Part shown: in pieces, positions 7,287-14,342 of the stretch
Layout: each line of letters opens with the position of its first letter
Position numbering within the stretch: position 1 is the stretch's first letter
From: Gelidibacter sp039916245
GTDB taxonomy: Bacteria > Bacteroidota > Bacteroidia > Flavobacteriales > Flavobacteriaceae
Direction: 5' to 3'
Length of the DNA stretch: 14,342 nt
Assembly: GCF_039916245.1 (NCBI RefSeq)
Contig: NZ_JBDSLS010000298.1
Location: 1-14,342 of the forward strand
Program-made: the position numbers and the translations under genes
Notes under the pieces: generated by a model
Told to the model about the DNA's origin: nothing
The model's database searches: none
What the model saw: the letters and a program-made list of their open reading frames with translations, nothing else

Positions 7287-8066
7287 ATGGATACATCAAA
7301 ATTTTTTGACTTAAAAGGGAAAACCGCAATAGTCACAGGCGGAGCCAATGGAATAGGAAAAGCATGTTGCGAAATACTTGCGGCTTACGGTGCTAATGTG
7401 GTCGTTTCAGATTATAATTTGGAGGCTGCAGAAAAAACATCAAATGAAATTAGGGCTGACGGAGGCAAATCCATTGCGATCGATTGTGATGTGACCAGAG
7501 ATGAAGCTTTAGTGAATTTGGTAGATAAAACCGTAGCAAAATTTGGCAGCATCGAAATCCTCGTGAATAACGTAGGCGGCGGCGGTGCTGGTAAAGAAAG
7601 TCCTTACGATATTACTGTAGAGCAATTTAAGAAAGTGTTCGACATGAACGTTTTTAGTATGTGGCGACTTTGCCAATTGGTAGCACCACACATGAAAAAA
7701 GCGGGTTACGGAAGCATTATTAATATGTCGTCTATGGCATCGATCAATAAGAGTCCGGCCATTAGTGCGTACGCGTCTTCTAAAGCAGCCATTAATCATA
7801 TGACGAGAAACTTGGCCTTCGATTATGGACCAGATAATATTCGTATCAATGCCATTGGACCAGGTGCTACCAGAACGCATGCATTAAGTACGGTATTAAC
7901 ACCCGAATTGGAGAAAGCCATGCTGAAGCACACACCAATTCAAAGATTAGGAGAAGCGGAAGATATCGCCGGTGCGGTGCTTTATTTTGCGGCGCCAATT
8001 TCAAGTTGGACCAGCGGCCAAGTCATTTTCATCAATGGAGGTGGCGAACAAACATTGGATATGTAA
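7287..8066 (+). CDS. hdhA: 7-alpha-hydroxysteroid dehydrogenase-like SDR
   Basis: A 259-residue classical SDR. TGGANGIG (17-24) binds the cofactor; D41 after VVVS suggests NAD(H) preference. The active site is N121, S149, Y162 and K166. NNVGGGG (94-100), SSMAS...YASSKAA, TPELEKAMLKHTPIQRLG and SSWTSGQ near the C-terminus parallel the E. coli HdhA sequence as I remember it, including the 13-residue Ser-Tyr spacing. HdhA oxidises the 7-alpha-hydroxyl of bile acids. In a marine bacterium the physiological substrate may be another sterol or secondary alcohol, so the symbol marks homology rather than proven function. An intrinsic terminator follows. Confidence 0.85.
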   Translation: MDTSKFFDLKGKTAIVTGGANGIGKACCEILAAYGANVVVSDYNLEAAEKTSNEIRADGGKSIAIDCDVTRDEALVNLVDKTVAKFGSIEILVNNVGGGGAGKESPYDITVEQFKKVFDMNVFSMWRLCQLVAPHMKKAGYGSIINMSSMASINKSPAISAYASSKAAINHMTRNLAFDYGPDNIRINAIGPGATRTHALSTVLTPELEKAMLKHTPIQRLGEAEDIAGAVLYFAAPISSWTSGQVIFINGGGEQTLDM

Positions 8067-8070
8067 GAAA

Positions 8071-8114
8071 GAATTAAGACCGCTTCGCTGTTAGAACAAA
8101 GAACATAGACTAAA
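8071..8114 (+). repeat. Dispersed intergenic repeat, copy C
   Basis: Reads GAATTAAGACCGCTTCGCTG, then TTAGAACAAAGAACATAGAC and TAAA. It is closest to copy A in its first half and starts 5 bp after the stop codon of the preceding gene. Its end overlaps the left arm of the terminator hairpin by three bases. Confidence 0.6.
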
Positions 8115-8147
8115 GACTCAAATTGTAAAAATTTGAGTCTTTGTTTT
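8112..8147 (+). terminator. Intrinsic terminator after the hdhA-like gene
   Basis: A perfect 13-bp stem pairs AAAGACTCAAATT (8112-8124) with AATTTGAGTCTTT (8130-8142) around the loop GTAAA and is followed by GTTTT. It lies about 45 bp after the stop codon. It probably ends the transcript that contains the hdhA-like gene. Confidence 0.8.
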
Positions 8148-8254
8148 AAAATTAATTAGCCATCTTAAAATCGCATTTTAATAGATTATAATTCCAGAAT
8201 TAGCTGTCAAATATTACGTGGTCAAAAAGTTTGATAATTGAGATTATAAAAGCT

Positions 8255-8282
8255 TTTGACTGCGCTTATTGTTTTAAATTTG
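8255..8282 (+). promoter_or_regulatory. Bacteroidota-type promoter for the EamA pair
   Basis: TAAATTTG at 8275-8282 exactly matches the phylum -7 consensus TAnnTTTG. A TTTG at 8255-8258 can serve as the -33 element, with a 16-nt spacer that is a little short for the usual 17-23. The start codon follows 26 bp downstream, and a terminator lies upstream, so a transcript must begin near here. Confidence 0.6.
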
Positions 8283-8308
8283 CAGCTTAAATTTTTTAAA
8301 GCAAAACA

Positions 8309-9208
8309 ATGGCAAAAGCACTTGAAAACAAATGGATCGTCTTATGCATCCTCGCCCTGACTTGGGGAAGTGTTTTTATCTTAATCAAGAAAACCTTACT
8401 GGTTTTTAGTCCCTATGAAATTGGTGCCCTTCGAATGGTCATTTCAGGGATTGTACTCGTGAAATTTGGATTGCCAGCATTGCGTAAAATGTCCAAGGAA
8501 ACGATGATATGGGTGGGTGTCGCAGGGTTTTTCGGTAATTTTTTCCCCACGTTTTTATTTCCCATAGCTCAAACACAAGTAAGCAGCTCTATGGCAGGTA
8601 TTCTAGATACTTTAGTGCCAGTTTTTGTGCTCGTGATAGGATTTTTATTCTTCGGAATTAAAAGTAAATTGATCCAAATTGTTGGTGCGGTAATTGGCTT
8701 TTCGGGCGCTGCCGTACTGTTGTATTTCTCTCAAACAAGTGCTGGAGAGACGCAGTTTTTATATGCCTTACTTATTGTGTTGGCGACAGCTTGTTACGGC
8801 TTGTCTGCATTGATTGTGAAATATAGATTAGGTCATGTGCCATCACTTCAATTGTCGAGTGGCGCCATTTCGTTATGGCTCATTCCTTCATTGATTGCTT
8901 TGACATTTTCTGGTTTTTTTACCAGTTTTGAATCTTCTCCCGAAACATGGGAAGGGATTGGTTATATGATGATTTTAGGAGTTTTTGGAACTGCTATTTG
9001 TGGCGTTTTATATAATAAGTTAATTCAGGAAGTGTCGCCAGTATTTGCAAGTACGGTTACGTATTTATTGCCAATTGTCGCGGTAAGTTGGGGATTGTTG
9101 GATGGCGAAAGATTTACTATTTGGTATTTGTTAGGCGCTATGTTAATATTGATTGGCATTTATCTCATTAGAGAGCCCAAGAAAAAACCACAACATGTAC
9201 CAAGATAA
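8309..9208 (+). CDS. EamA/DMT-superfamily transporter, first copy
   Basis: A 299-residue drug/metabolite-transporter-superfamily protein with about ten hydrophobic segments arranged as two five-helix EamA repeats. ILALTWGSVFILIKK near residue 15 and PIVAVSWGLLDGE near the C-terminus are typical EamA signatures, and the C-terminus is basic. It is an inner-membrane permease or exporter of small metabolites; the substrate cannot be inferred. The next gene is a clear paralogue 38 bp downstream, so the two are very likely co-transcribed from the promoter at 8255-8282. Confidence 0.9.
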   Translation: MAKALENKWIVLCILALTWGSVFILIKKTLLVFSPYEIGALRMVISGIVLVKFGLPALRKMSKETMIWVGVAGFFGNFFPTFLFPIAQTQVSSSMAGILDTLVPVFVLVIGFLFFGIKSKLIQIVGAVIGFSGAAVLLYFSQTSAGETQFLYALLIVLATACYGLSALIVKYRLGHVPSLQLSSGAISLWLIPSLIALTFSGFFTSFESSPETWEGIGYMMILGVFGTAICGVLYNKLIQEVSPVFASTVTYLLPIVAVSWGLLDGERFTIWYLLGAMLILIGIYLIREPKKKPQHVPR

Positions 9209-9246
9209 CGTTCGCCTCAAATCAGTGGCCTAAAATTATATGACAG

Positions 9247-10134
9247 ATGTTAAAATTACTTAACAACCGATGGTTTCTTTTCAGCATCCTGGCGCTTACT
9301 TGGGGAAGTTCATTCATCCTAGTGAAAAAATCATTGCTTGCCTTTTCTCCTTATGAGATTGGCGCCATTCGTGTCGCTGTTTCGGGACTTATCTTAGGGA
9401 TTATTGGATTTCCCGCTATTTTTAAAATGCCTCGTAAAACTTTGTTTTGGGTGGTAGTGGCCGGTTTTTTTGGGAATTTCCTGCCTATGTTCCTGTTTCC
9501 AATTGCACAACAAGAGGTCAGCAGTTCATTAGCGGGAATTTTGGATGCCTTATTCCCCATTTTTGTGCTTGCTTTTGGATTTTTGTTATTTGGCATAAAA
9601 AGTACCGTAACGCAAGTTTTCGGAGGTGTTGTCGGGTTTTTGGGCGCCGCCAGCCTCATTTATTTTTCAGAAGCTAATTCCGAAGACTCTCAATTTTGGT
9701 ATGCCATGCTTGTCGTTCTGGCAGGCGCGTCTTATGCTGTCAATGCTTTGGTCATTAAAGAGAGAATTCCGGATTTGACGTCTATCAAGTTAACGGCGGC
9801 GGTGTTTTCATTTTGGTCGATTCCCTCATTTATAATCTTATTTTTTACGGGATTCTTTCAAAATTTTGAATTGACACCAGAACGAACGGAAGCGATGGGT
9901 TATTTAGGGATTTTGTCCGTTTTCGGAACCGCCGTTGCCATGTTTTTGTATTATAAATTGATCCAGAACACATCGCCTGTATTTGCAAGTTCAGTAAGCT
10001 ATTTATTGCCTATTGTTGCGGTCATGTGGGGAATTTTAGATGGCGAAGAATTCACTTTATGGTACATCGTTGGAGGTGTATTGATTTTAATCGGTATCTA
10101 TATGATTCGTGAGAAGAAGGAGAAGCTTCTATAA
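9247..10134 (+). CDS. EamA/DMT-superfamily transporter, second copy
   Basis: A 295-residue paralogue of the preceding gene, colinear over the full length. Shared stretches include SILALTWGS (first copy CILALTWGS), FSPYEIGA, VAGFFGNF, SSSLAGILD and PIVAVMWGILDGE; identity is well over half by eye. About ten membrane helices are predicted. Tandem EamA paralogues may form a heterodimer, as small multidrug-resistance pairs can, or may have diverged in substrate. No terminator separates the two copies; a palindrome follows this one. Confidence 0.9.
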   Translation: MLKLLNNRWFLFSILALTWGSSFILVKKSLLAFSPYEIGAIRVAVSGLILGIIGFPAIFKMPRKTLFWVVVAGFFGNFLPMFLFPIAQQEVSSSLAGILDALFPIFVLAFGFLLFGIKSTVTQVFGGVVGFLGAASLIYFSEANSEDSQFWYAMLVVLAGASYAVNALVIKERIPDLTSIKLTAAVFSFWSIPSFIILFFTGFFQNFELTPERTEAMGYLGILSVFGTAVAMFLYYKLIQNTSPVFASSVSYLLPIVAVMWGILDGEEFTLWYIVGGVLILIGIYMIREKKEKLL

Positions 10135-10139
10135 TGACT

Positions 10140-10172
10140 AGACCTCACAGGTTTTGGAAACCTGTGAAGTCT
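10140..10172 (+). terminator. Palindrome after the EamA pair
   Basis: AGACCTCACAGGTTT (10140-10154) pairs with AAACCTGTGAAGTCT (10158-10172) around TGG, with one mismatch, starting 5 bp after the stop codon. It can form a stable hairpin in RNA from either strand. No T-run follows on the + strand, so termination here is plausible but not certain. The arm sequence recurs at 12011-12043. Confidence 0.55.
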
Positions 10173-10580
10173 CTCGTAGTGTGTAACTTTTATTAAAATC
10201 AAGGAATTAAGACATTAGATGTCTAATTACTGATTATGGATATGCATTAAAATCTATAAAATTTTTAAATTCGTGCATTCGCGGCATTATTCTAAACCCC
10301 TGTTTTTTCTATTTTCTCATTCATAAAATTGGAATTTCGCCTAAAAACCATTATATTCTCCACTTCGGAAAAATAAAAAAATAATTCATGTATTGTGACT
10401 CCATTTCGTCTGTCTTGAGTCTTGATTTTTATTGAATACCTAGTGTACCTTTTGCTGCACCACTGCAGCTTTTTCCATAAATCAGAATTAATAATTGTTT
10501 GTAGAAATGCTTTTTATGTAAGTTTTTTTCTGCAGACTACAACTCTATTACTATAAATGAATAACAAAAGAATTGGAAAA
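10173..10580. other. Long AT-rich intergenic region upstream of the Tmm-like gene
   Basis: I see no gene on either strand. The region contains an imperfect hairpin around GACATTAGATGTC (10210-10222), a stretch ending ATTCGTGCATTCGCGGCA that resembles repeats common in this phylum (low confidence), and the hairpin at 10454-10474. No convincing TAnnTTTG element precedes the monooxygenase start. Its length suggests regulatory content or eroded DNA. Confidence 0.5.
10454..10474 (+). terminator. Short terminator-like hairpin in the Tmm-like gene leader
   Basis: GCTGCA (10454-10459), loop CCAC and TGCAGC (10464-10469) are followed by TTTTT. The stem is only 6 bp but GC-rich in an AT-rich region. 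It lies about 105 bp before the monooxygenase start, so it could end an upstream transcript or act as an attenuator. Confidence 0.35.
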
Positions 10581-11972
10581 ATGACTCAAAAGCGTGTCGG
10601 AATTATTGGTGCAGGACCCAGTGGACTGGCGCAATTGAGAGCTTTTGAAGCAGCAAAAAATGTAGGATTGGATGTGCCGGAAGTGGTGTGTTTTGAAAAA
10701 CAAAGTAATTGGGGCGGCATGTGGAATTACTCCTGGCGAACCGGTGTTGGGAAGTATGGAGAACCCATCCATGGCAGTATGTATAAATACTTATGGTCTA
10801 ACGGTCCAAAGGAATGTTTAGAGTTTTCAGACTATTCCTTTGATGAACATTTTAAAAAGCCAATCTCCTCTTATCCACCCCGACCGGTATTATTCGATTA
10901 TATCCAGGGACGGATTAAAAAGAATAAAGTGCGCGATTATATTCGGTTTGATACCACGGTGCGTTGGGTTAACTATAATGAGGAAACTGAAAAGTTTGAA
11001 ATGGTTTTGGACGATCTGAAAATCAATAAAACCTACACGGAAGTGTTTGATTATCTCGTGGTGGCTTCAGGTCATTTCTCAACGCCAAATATGCCTTACT
11101 TTAAAGGGATTGAGGATTTCCCGGGTCAAGTGATGCATGCGCACGATTTCAGAGGTGCTGATCCTTATAAAGATCAAGACTTGTTGATTATCGGAAGTAG
11201 TTATTCGGCTGAAGATATCGGCGTGCAATGTCATAAACATGGCGCAAAGACGGTTACTTTGAGTTATCGAAGCAATCCGATTGGTGTGAATTGGCCAGAC
11301 GGTATTACGGAAGTCCCGTTATTGACTTATTTTGAAGACGACATAGCCCATTTTAAAGATGGGACATCGGCCAGATTTGATGCCGTTATTATGTGTACGG
11401 GATACCAGCATAAATTCCCATTTCTACCGGATGAATTACGCTTAAAAACCAAAAATAATCTCTACCCTGACAATCTTTATAAAGGCGTATTCTTTAACGA
11501 ATTGCCAAAATTGATTTATTTAGGAATGCAGGATCAGTACTATACCTTTAACATGTTTGATGCGCAGGCTTGGGTGGCGCGAGATTTTATGATGGAGCGC
11601 TATGAATTACCGTCAAAAGCAGAACGACGCATCGATATTGATACCTGGTTAAGCGCTAATGAAAAACTGCATTCGGGTGCTGATGATGTCGATTTTCAAT
11701 CGGCTTACATTAAAGATTTATTGGCGATTTCTGACTATCCTGATTTTAACGTCGATAATGTTGGCGTGATGTTTAAGGAGTGGCTTCAGGATAAGGACGA
11801 GAATATTTTAACTTATAGAGATAAAACATTCCAAAGTGTGGTTACTGGTACCAAGGCCGAAACCCACCATACTGAATGGATGGACGAATTGGATGATAGT
11901 AAAGAACGCTATCTCTATTTTGATGAAAGTGAAGAGGAACTGGAAGAAGTTGCTGAAGTGCAACGCGAATAA
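10581..11972 (+). CDS. tmm: Flavin monooxygenase, trimethylamine monooxygenase (Tmm) type
   Basis: A 463-residue FAD- and NADPH-dependent monooxygenase closely resembling bacterial Tmm, which oxidises trimethylamine to trimethylamine N-oxide. FAD-binding GAGPSG is at 10-15. The FMO signature FxGxxxHxxxF is exact at F180, G182, H186 and F190. The second nucleotide site GSSYSAEDI is at 205-213. Tmm-like stretches include CFEKQSNWGGMWNY, YLWSNGPKECLEF, SGHFSTPN, YLGMQDQYYTFNMFDAQAW and TGTKAETHHTEW. The tail after about 440 is acidic and longer than I expect. ATG 10581 fits family N-termini; ATG 10557 would add eight residues. No trimethylamine transporter or N-oxide demethylase gene is nearby, so other amines or sulfides remain possible substrates. 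Confidence 0.85.
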   Translation: MTQKRVGIIGAGPSGLAQLRAFEAAKNVGLDVPEVVCFEKQSNWGGMWNYSWRTGVGKYGEPIHGSMYKYLWSNGPKECLEFSDYSFDEHFKKPISSYPPRPVLFDYIQGRIKKNKVRDYIRFDTTVRWVNYNEETEKFEMVLDDLKINKTYTEVFDYLVVASGHFSTPNMPYFKGIEDFPGQVMHAHDFRGADPYKDQDLLIIGSSYSAEDIGVQCHKHGAKTVTLSYRSNPIGVNWPDGITEVPLLTYFEDDIAHFKDGTSARFDAVIMCTGYQHKFPFLPDELRLKTKNNLYPDNLYKGVFFNELPKLIYLGMQDQYYTFNMFDAQAWVARDFMMERYELPSKAERRIDIDTWLSANEKLHSGADDVDFQSAYIKDLLAISDYPDFNVDNVGVMFKEWLQDKDENILTYRDKTFQSVVTGTKAETHHTEWMDELDDSKERYLYFDESEEELEEVAEVQRE

Positions 11973-12010
11973 GTTCTTGAAATCACTTAAATAGCTCATT
12001 TTTATTATGT

Positions 12011-12048
12011 AGACCTCACAAGTTTTTAAAACATGTGAGGTCTTTTTA
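12011..12048 (+). terminator. Intrinsic terminator after the Tmm-like gene
   Basis: AGACCTCACAAGTTTT (12011-12026) pairs with AAAACATGTGAGGTCT (12028-12043) with one mismatch, then TTTTTATT. The stem is about 15 bp and the T-run is clear. It separates the monooxygenase from the cardiolipin synthase gene. The arm is nearly the same as that of the palindrome at 10140-10172. Confidence 0.8.
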
Positions 12049-12092
12049 TTGAAGGAAATACCTTAATTTAACACTACAAAAAACACTTTAAT

Positions 12093-13547
12093 ATGAGTTG
12101 GATCTTACTTGCAGAAATCGCATATGGATTATTAGTTATTTTCGTCATTTTAAGGGTTTTATATGATACGCGAAGCAGCACTAAAGCGTTGGCTTATATC
12201 CTTTTTATTGTATTTGTTCCTTTTGTGGGCATGATTTTTTATTTTTCTGTGGGCATCAATTATCGAAAACGAAAGTTGTATTCGAAGAAAATTGTTGACG
12301 ATGAACCGCTTCGAAAAAGCATTAAGGAAAGAATGAATACATATTCTGAATCGATAGGCACTTCGGGCTTAGTAGCCGGCAGCTATCAGAATTTATCAAA
12401 ATTCATCTTGCATTCGGGAAGCAGTCCGTTAACCGCAAATAACCAAGTGAAACTGCTGATTAATGGGGAAGAAAAATTTCCAGAGCTCTTAAAAGCCTTA
12501 GAGAATGCGAAATCTCATATTCATATCGAGTATTATATTTATGAAAATGACATTACAGGAAATTCTGTGGCCAATATTCTGATCAGAAAAGCGCAAGAAG
12601 GCGTTGAGGTGCGATTTATGTATGACGATTTTGGAAGCCATGGGCTTGGCAAAGCATTTATCAAAAGATTAGAAGATGCTGGTGTACAAACAATCCCTTT
12701 TTACAGAATAAGATGGTATGCTTTGGCCAACCGACTCAATTACCGTAACCACCGAAAAATTATTATAATTGATGGTACAGTCGGATTTGTAGGAGGAATT
12801 AATATGAGTGATAAATACCGAAACGATCTCAAAAAAGAAAATCCTTTATTTTGGAGAGACACCCATTTGATGATCACAGGTGCAGCGACCTCGTATTTAC
12901 AATACTTGTTTATGTGCGATTGGAATTTTTGCAGTCCAATATGTTTAGAGTATGATAAAAAGTATTTTCCTGATCAAACACAACATGACTCCATAAAAAA
13001 TGATATCGTGCAAATTGCAGCATCAGGGCCAGATAGTAAGCAGCCTGTTATTTTCTATTCGCTATTGGAAGCCATTGGTTCTGCAAAGAATAGCATCTAT
13101 ATCACAAGTCCGTATTTTATTCCAGGAGAAAGCTTGATGGATGCTTTGATTATCGCCATTCAAAGCGGATTGGACGTCAAGATTTTAATTCCCGGTATTT
13201 CAGATTCTAAAATGGTAAATGCTGCGGCAAGTGCTTATTATACGGAACTCTTGCAATATGGCGCGAAAATCTATCAATACAACAAAGGCTTTGTTCACGC
13301 CAAAACAATGGTCATTGATGATAATTTAGCAATTGTTGGATCGGCAAATATGGATTACCGAAGTTTTGATCTCAATTTTGAAGTGAATGCGATAGTGTAC
13401 GGTAATTCGCTTGCAAAACAATTGACGGATGTCTTTTATGATGATTTAGAAGAGTCTGAAATGATCGATGCATCGGTATGGCTTCAACGACCAAAATATA
13501 TATTACTGTGGGAAAGAGCCGTCCGATTATTATCTCCGTTCCTATAA
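12093..13547 (+). CDS. cls: Cardiolipin synthase (phospholipase D family)
   Basis: A 484-residue bacterial cardiolipin synthase, which condenses two phosphatidylglycerols into cardiolipin and glycerol at the inner membrane. Two N-terminal membrane segments (about 4-23 and 33-54) form the PLDc_N region. The two catalytic HKD motifs are H220/K222/D227 (HRKIIIIDG) and H402/K404/D409 (HAKTMVIDD), each followed by a GG or GS-containing stretch (FVGGIN, IVGSANMDYRSF). Full length matches the ClsA type. It lies alone between a terminator and a 220-bp spacer, so it is probably monocistronic. Confidence 0.93.
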   Translation: MSWILLAEIAYGLLVIFVILRVLYDTRSSTKALAYILFIVFVPFVGMIFYFSVGINYRKRKLYSKKIVDDEPLRKSIKERMNTYSESIGTSGLVAGSYQNLSKFILHSGSSPLTANNQVKLLINGEEKFPELLKALENAKSHIHIEYYIYENDITGNSVANILIRKAQEGVEVRFMYDDFGSHGLGKAFIKRLEDAGVQTIPFYRIRWYALANRLNYRNHRKIIIIDGTVGFVGGINMSDKYRNDLKKENPLFWRDTHLMITGAATSYLQYLFMCDWNFCSPICLEYDKKYFPDQTQHDSIKNDIVQIAASGPDSKQPVIFYSLLEAIGSAKNSIYITSPYFIPGESLMDALIIAIQSGLDVKILIPGISDSKMVNAAASAYYTELLQYGAKIYQYNKGFVHAKTMVIDDNLAIVGSANMDYRSFDLNFEVNAIVYGNSLAKQLTDVFYDDLEESEMIDASVWLQRPKYILLWERAVRLLSPFL

Positions 13548-13724
13548 GAGTTTGATTTTCAGTAACATTTAACAAAACTTTGGCTGTGCCATATTCGAAA
13601 ATATTCCAACACATCGTATATTTAGGATAGATTTAATATTAACAACCCAGAAGCACAATTTGCAGCTGATGAATTTAAATCTAACATATCTTCTATACAT
13701 CTATAGTGTTATTAGATTTAAAAT

Positions 13725-13732
13725 TAGGTTTG
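13725..13732 (+). promoter_or_regulatory. Possible -7 element upstream of the barrel protein
   Basis: TAGGTTTG matches the Bacteroidota consensus TAnnTTTG and lies 35 bp before the ATG at 13768. No clear TTTG -33 element is at the right distance, so this is a partial match only. Confidence 0.4.
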
Positions 13733-13767
13733 GAAATTATGCCTTCTACATTTAAATGTATAATACG

Positions 13768-14342
13768 ATGAAAAAAACAAACAAATTTTATTCCGCAATC
13801 GCTGAAAATGGTAAACTAGACATTCAAAGTAAAAATTTAAATTGCGAAGAGGTCAGAAGGAGCCCTTCTAAAAATTTAAAAAATGCAATGTTAATGACAT
13901 TCGTCATGGTTTTTGGCGCTGTCGGTATTTCAAATGCACAATTGAGCAAAGGCGATTATATGATCGGTACCGACTTGGGTAGTGGTATTACAAGTACAGC
14001 AAGCAACGGACTTTTCGGTTTTAACTTTGGACTTAATAAAGGTGCAGGATTTAACGTTGGATTAGCTCCAAAAGTTGGTTATTTTGTTTCTGATAACTTC
14101 TTGATAGGAGCAGTGGTCAATTTAGGTTATACTAAATCTGCTAAATCAGAAGGTGCTTCTGAAGCTACTCTCTATGGAATCCAGGCCTTATCTAGATACT
14201 ATGTGTCTCCAGGAGAAAAAGGTATAGATAACTTGTTGAAAAACGGACGTTTTTTCTTGGAAGCAAATGCAGGTTTTGCAGGAGTAAATGTTAAAGATGG
14301 TCCAACTACAAATGGTTTTGCATTCGGATTTGGGCCTGGTTA
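13768..14342 (+). CDS. Outer-membrane beta-barrel-like protein, 5' part (runs off window)
   Basis: An open frame from ATG 13768 to the window end (191 complete codons). Residues 1-40 are hydrophilic. A signal-peptide-like segment follows (NLKNAMLMTFVMVFGAVGIS, then NAQ, predicted cleavage near residue 58). The mature part has alternating hydrophobic/aromatic strands rich in Gly (LGSGITS, LFGFNFGL, APKVGYFVSDNFLIGAVVN, FFLEANAGFAGV), as in porin-like outer-membrane barrels of this phylum. APKVGYFVSDNFLIG is a common barrel signature. The 40 residues before the signal are unusual. Possible explanations are a mis-set start or a real long signal sequence; no ATG lies between 13768 and the hydrophobic core. 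Confidence 0.7.
   Translation, partial: MKKTNKFYSAIAENGKLDIQSKNLNCEEVRRSPSKNLKNAMLMTFVMVFGAVGISNAQLSKGDYMIGTDLGSGITSTASNGLFGFNFGLNKGAGFNVGLAPKVGYFVSDNFLIGAVVNLGYTKSAKSEGASEATLYGIQALSRYYVSPGEKGIDNLLKNGRFFLEANAGFAGVNVKDGPTTNGFAFGFGPG

Noticed and set aside
7509..7880. 123-codon open frame on the - strand within the hdhA-like gene
   Set aside because: It is antisense to a well-supported SDR, has no recognisable domain, and its composition is explained by the codons of the real gene.
2814..8213. TAGCTGTCAAATA repeated at 2814-2826 and 8201-8213
   Set aside because: A single 13-mer shared pair is expected by chance in an AT-rich 14-kb window, and the similarity does not extend beyond it.
5988..11972. 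A single sterol or amine catabolic operon made of the CurA-like, hdhA-like, EamA and Tmm-like genes
   Set aside because: Terminators or palindromes lie after the hdhA-like gene and after the EamA pair, spacers are long, and the enzymes share no evident pathway.
1..14342. Defence system, CRISPR array, prophage, tRNA or rRNA
   Set aside because: No repeats with regular spacers, no nuclease, integrase or phage genes, and no RNA gene structure were found on either strand.

Overview
The window looks like chromosomal DNA of a member of the Bacteroidota, most likely a marine Flavobacteriaceae. It is AT-rich. Nearly every gene stops with TAA (one TAG). No strong Shine-Dalgarno sequences precede the starts. 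At least two TAnnTTTG-type -7 elements are visible. The protein families (META-domain, DUF2141, YtcJ-like lipoprotein, barrel porin-like) are typical of that group. All genes I can support lie on the + strand.

Layout. (1) 1-2099: the end of a tandem META-domain protein, a divergent short-chain dehydrogenase (SDR) and a DUF488 protein with a TTG start. (2) 2121-5888: a zone of gene decay. A DUF2141 gene is split by a precise 258-bp insert that has a 9-bp target duplication and short inverted ends, and it also carries a 1-nt frameshift. Next come an intact small membrane protein, the broken start of a secreted protein that runs into a GNAT acetyltransferase, and a YtcJ-like amidohydrolase lipoprotein cut by one in-frame TGA where a Gly is expected. 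(3) 5988-8147: a CurA/prostaglandin-reductase-type NADP oxidoreductase and a 7-alpha-hydroxysteroid-dehydrogenase-like SDR, closed by a clear intrinsic terminator. (4) 8255-10134: a promoter and two tandem paralogous EamA transporters. (5) 10581-13547: a flavin monooxygenase closely resembling bacterial trimethylamine monooxygenase (Tmm), a terminator hairpin, and a cardiolipin synthase with two HKD motifs. (6) 13768-end: the start of an outer-membrane beta-barrel-like protein with an unusually long N-terminal region before its signal peptide.

Function. The genes look like housekeeping and catabolic singletons rather than one pathway. The oxidoreductases (two SDRs, CurA-like, Tmm-like) are not obviously coupled. 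Only the EamA pair and possibly the SDR/DUF488 pair look co-transcribed. Intergenic DNA holds a dispersed repeat family (three copies, one inside the DUF2141 insert) and a pair of near-identical palindromes. I see no defence system, CRISPR array, RNA gene or clearly new multi-gene system. The most informative novelty is the small insertion element and the decay around it.
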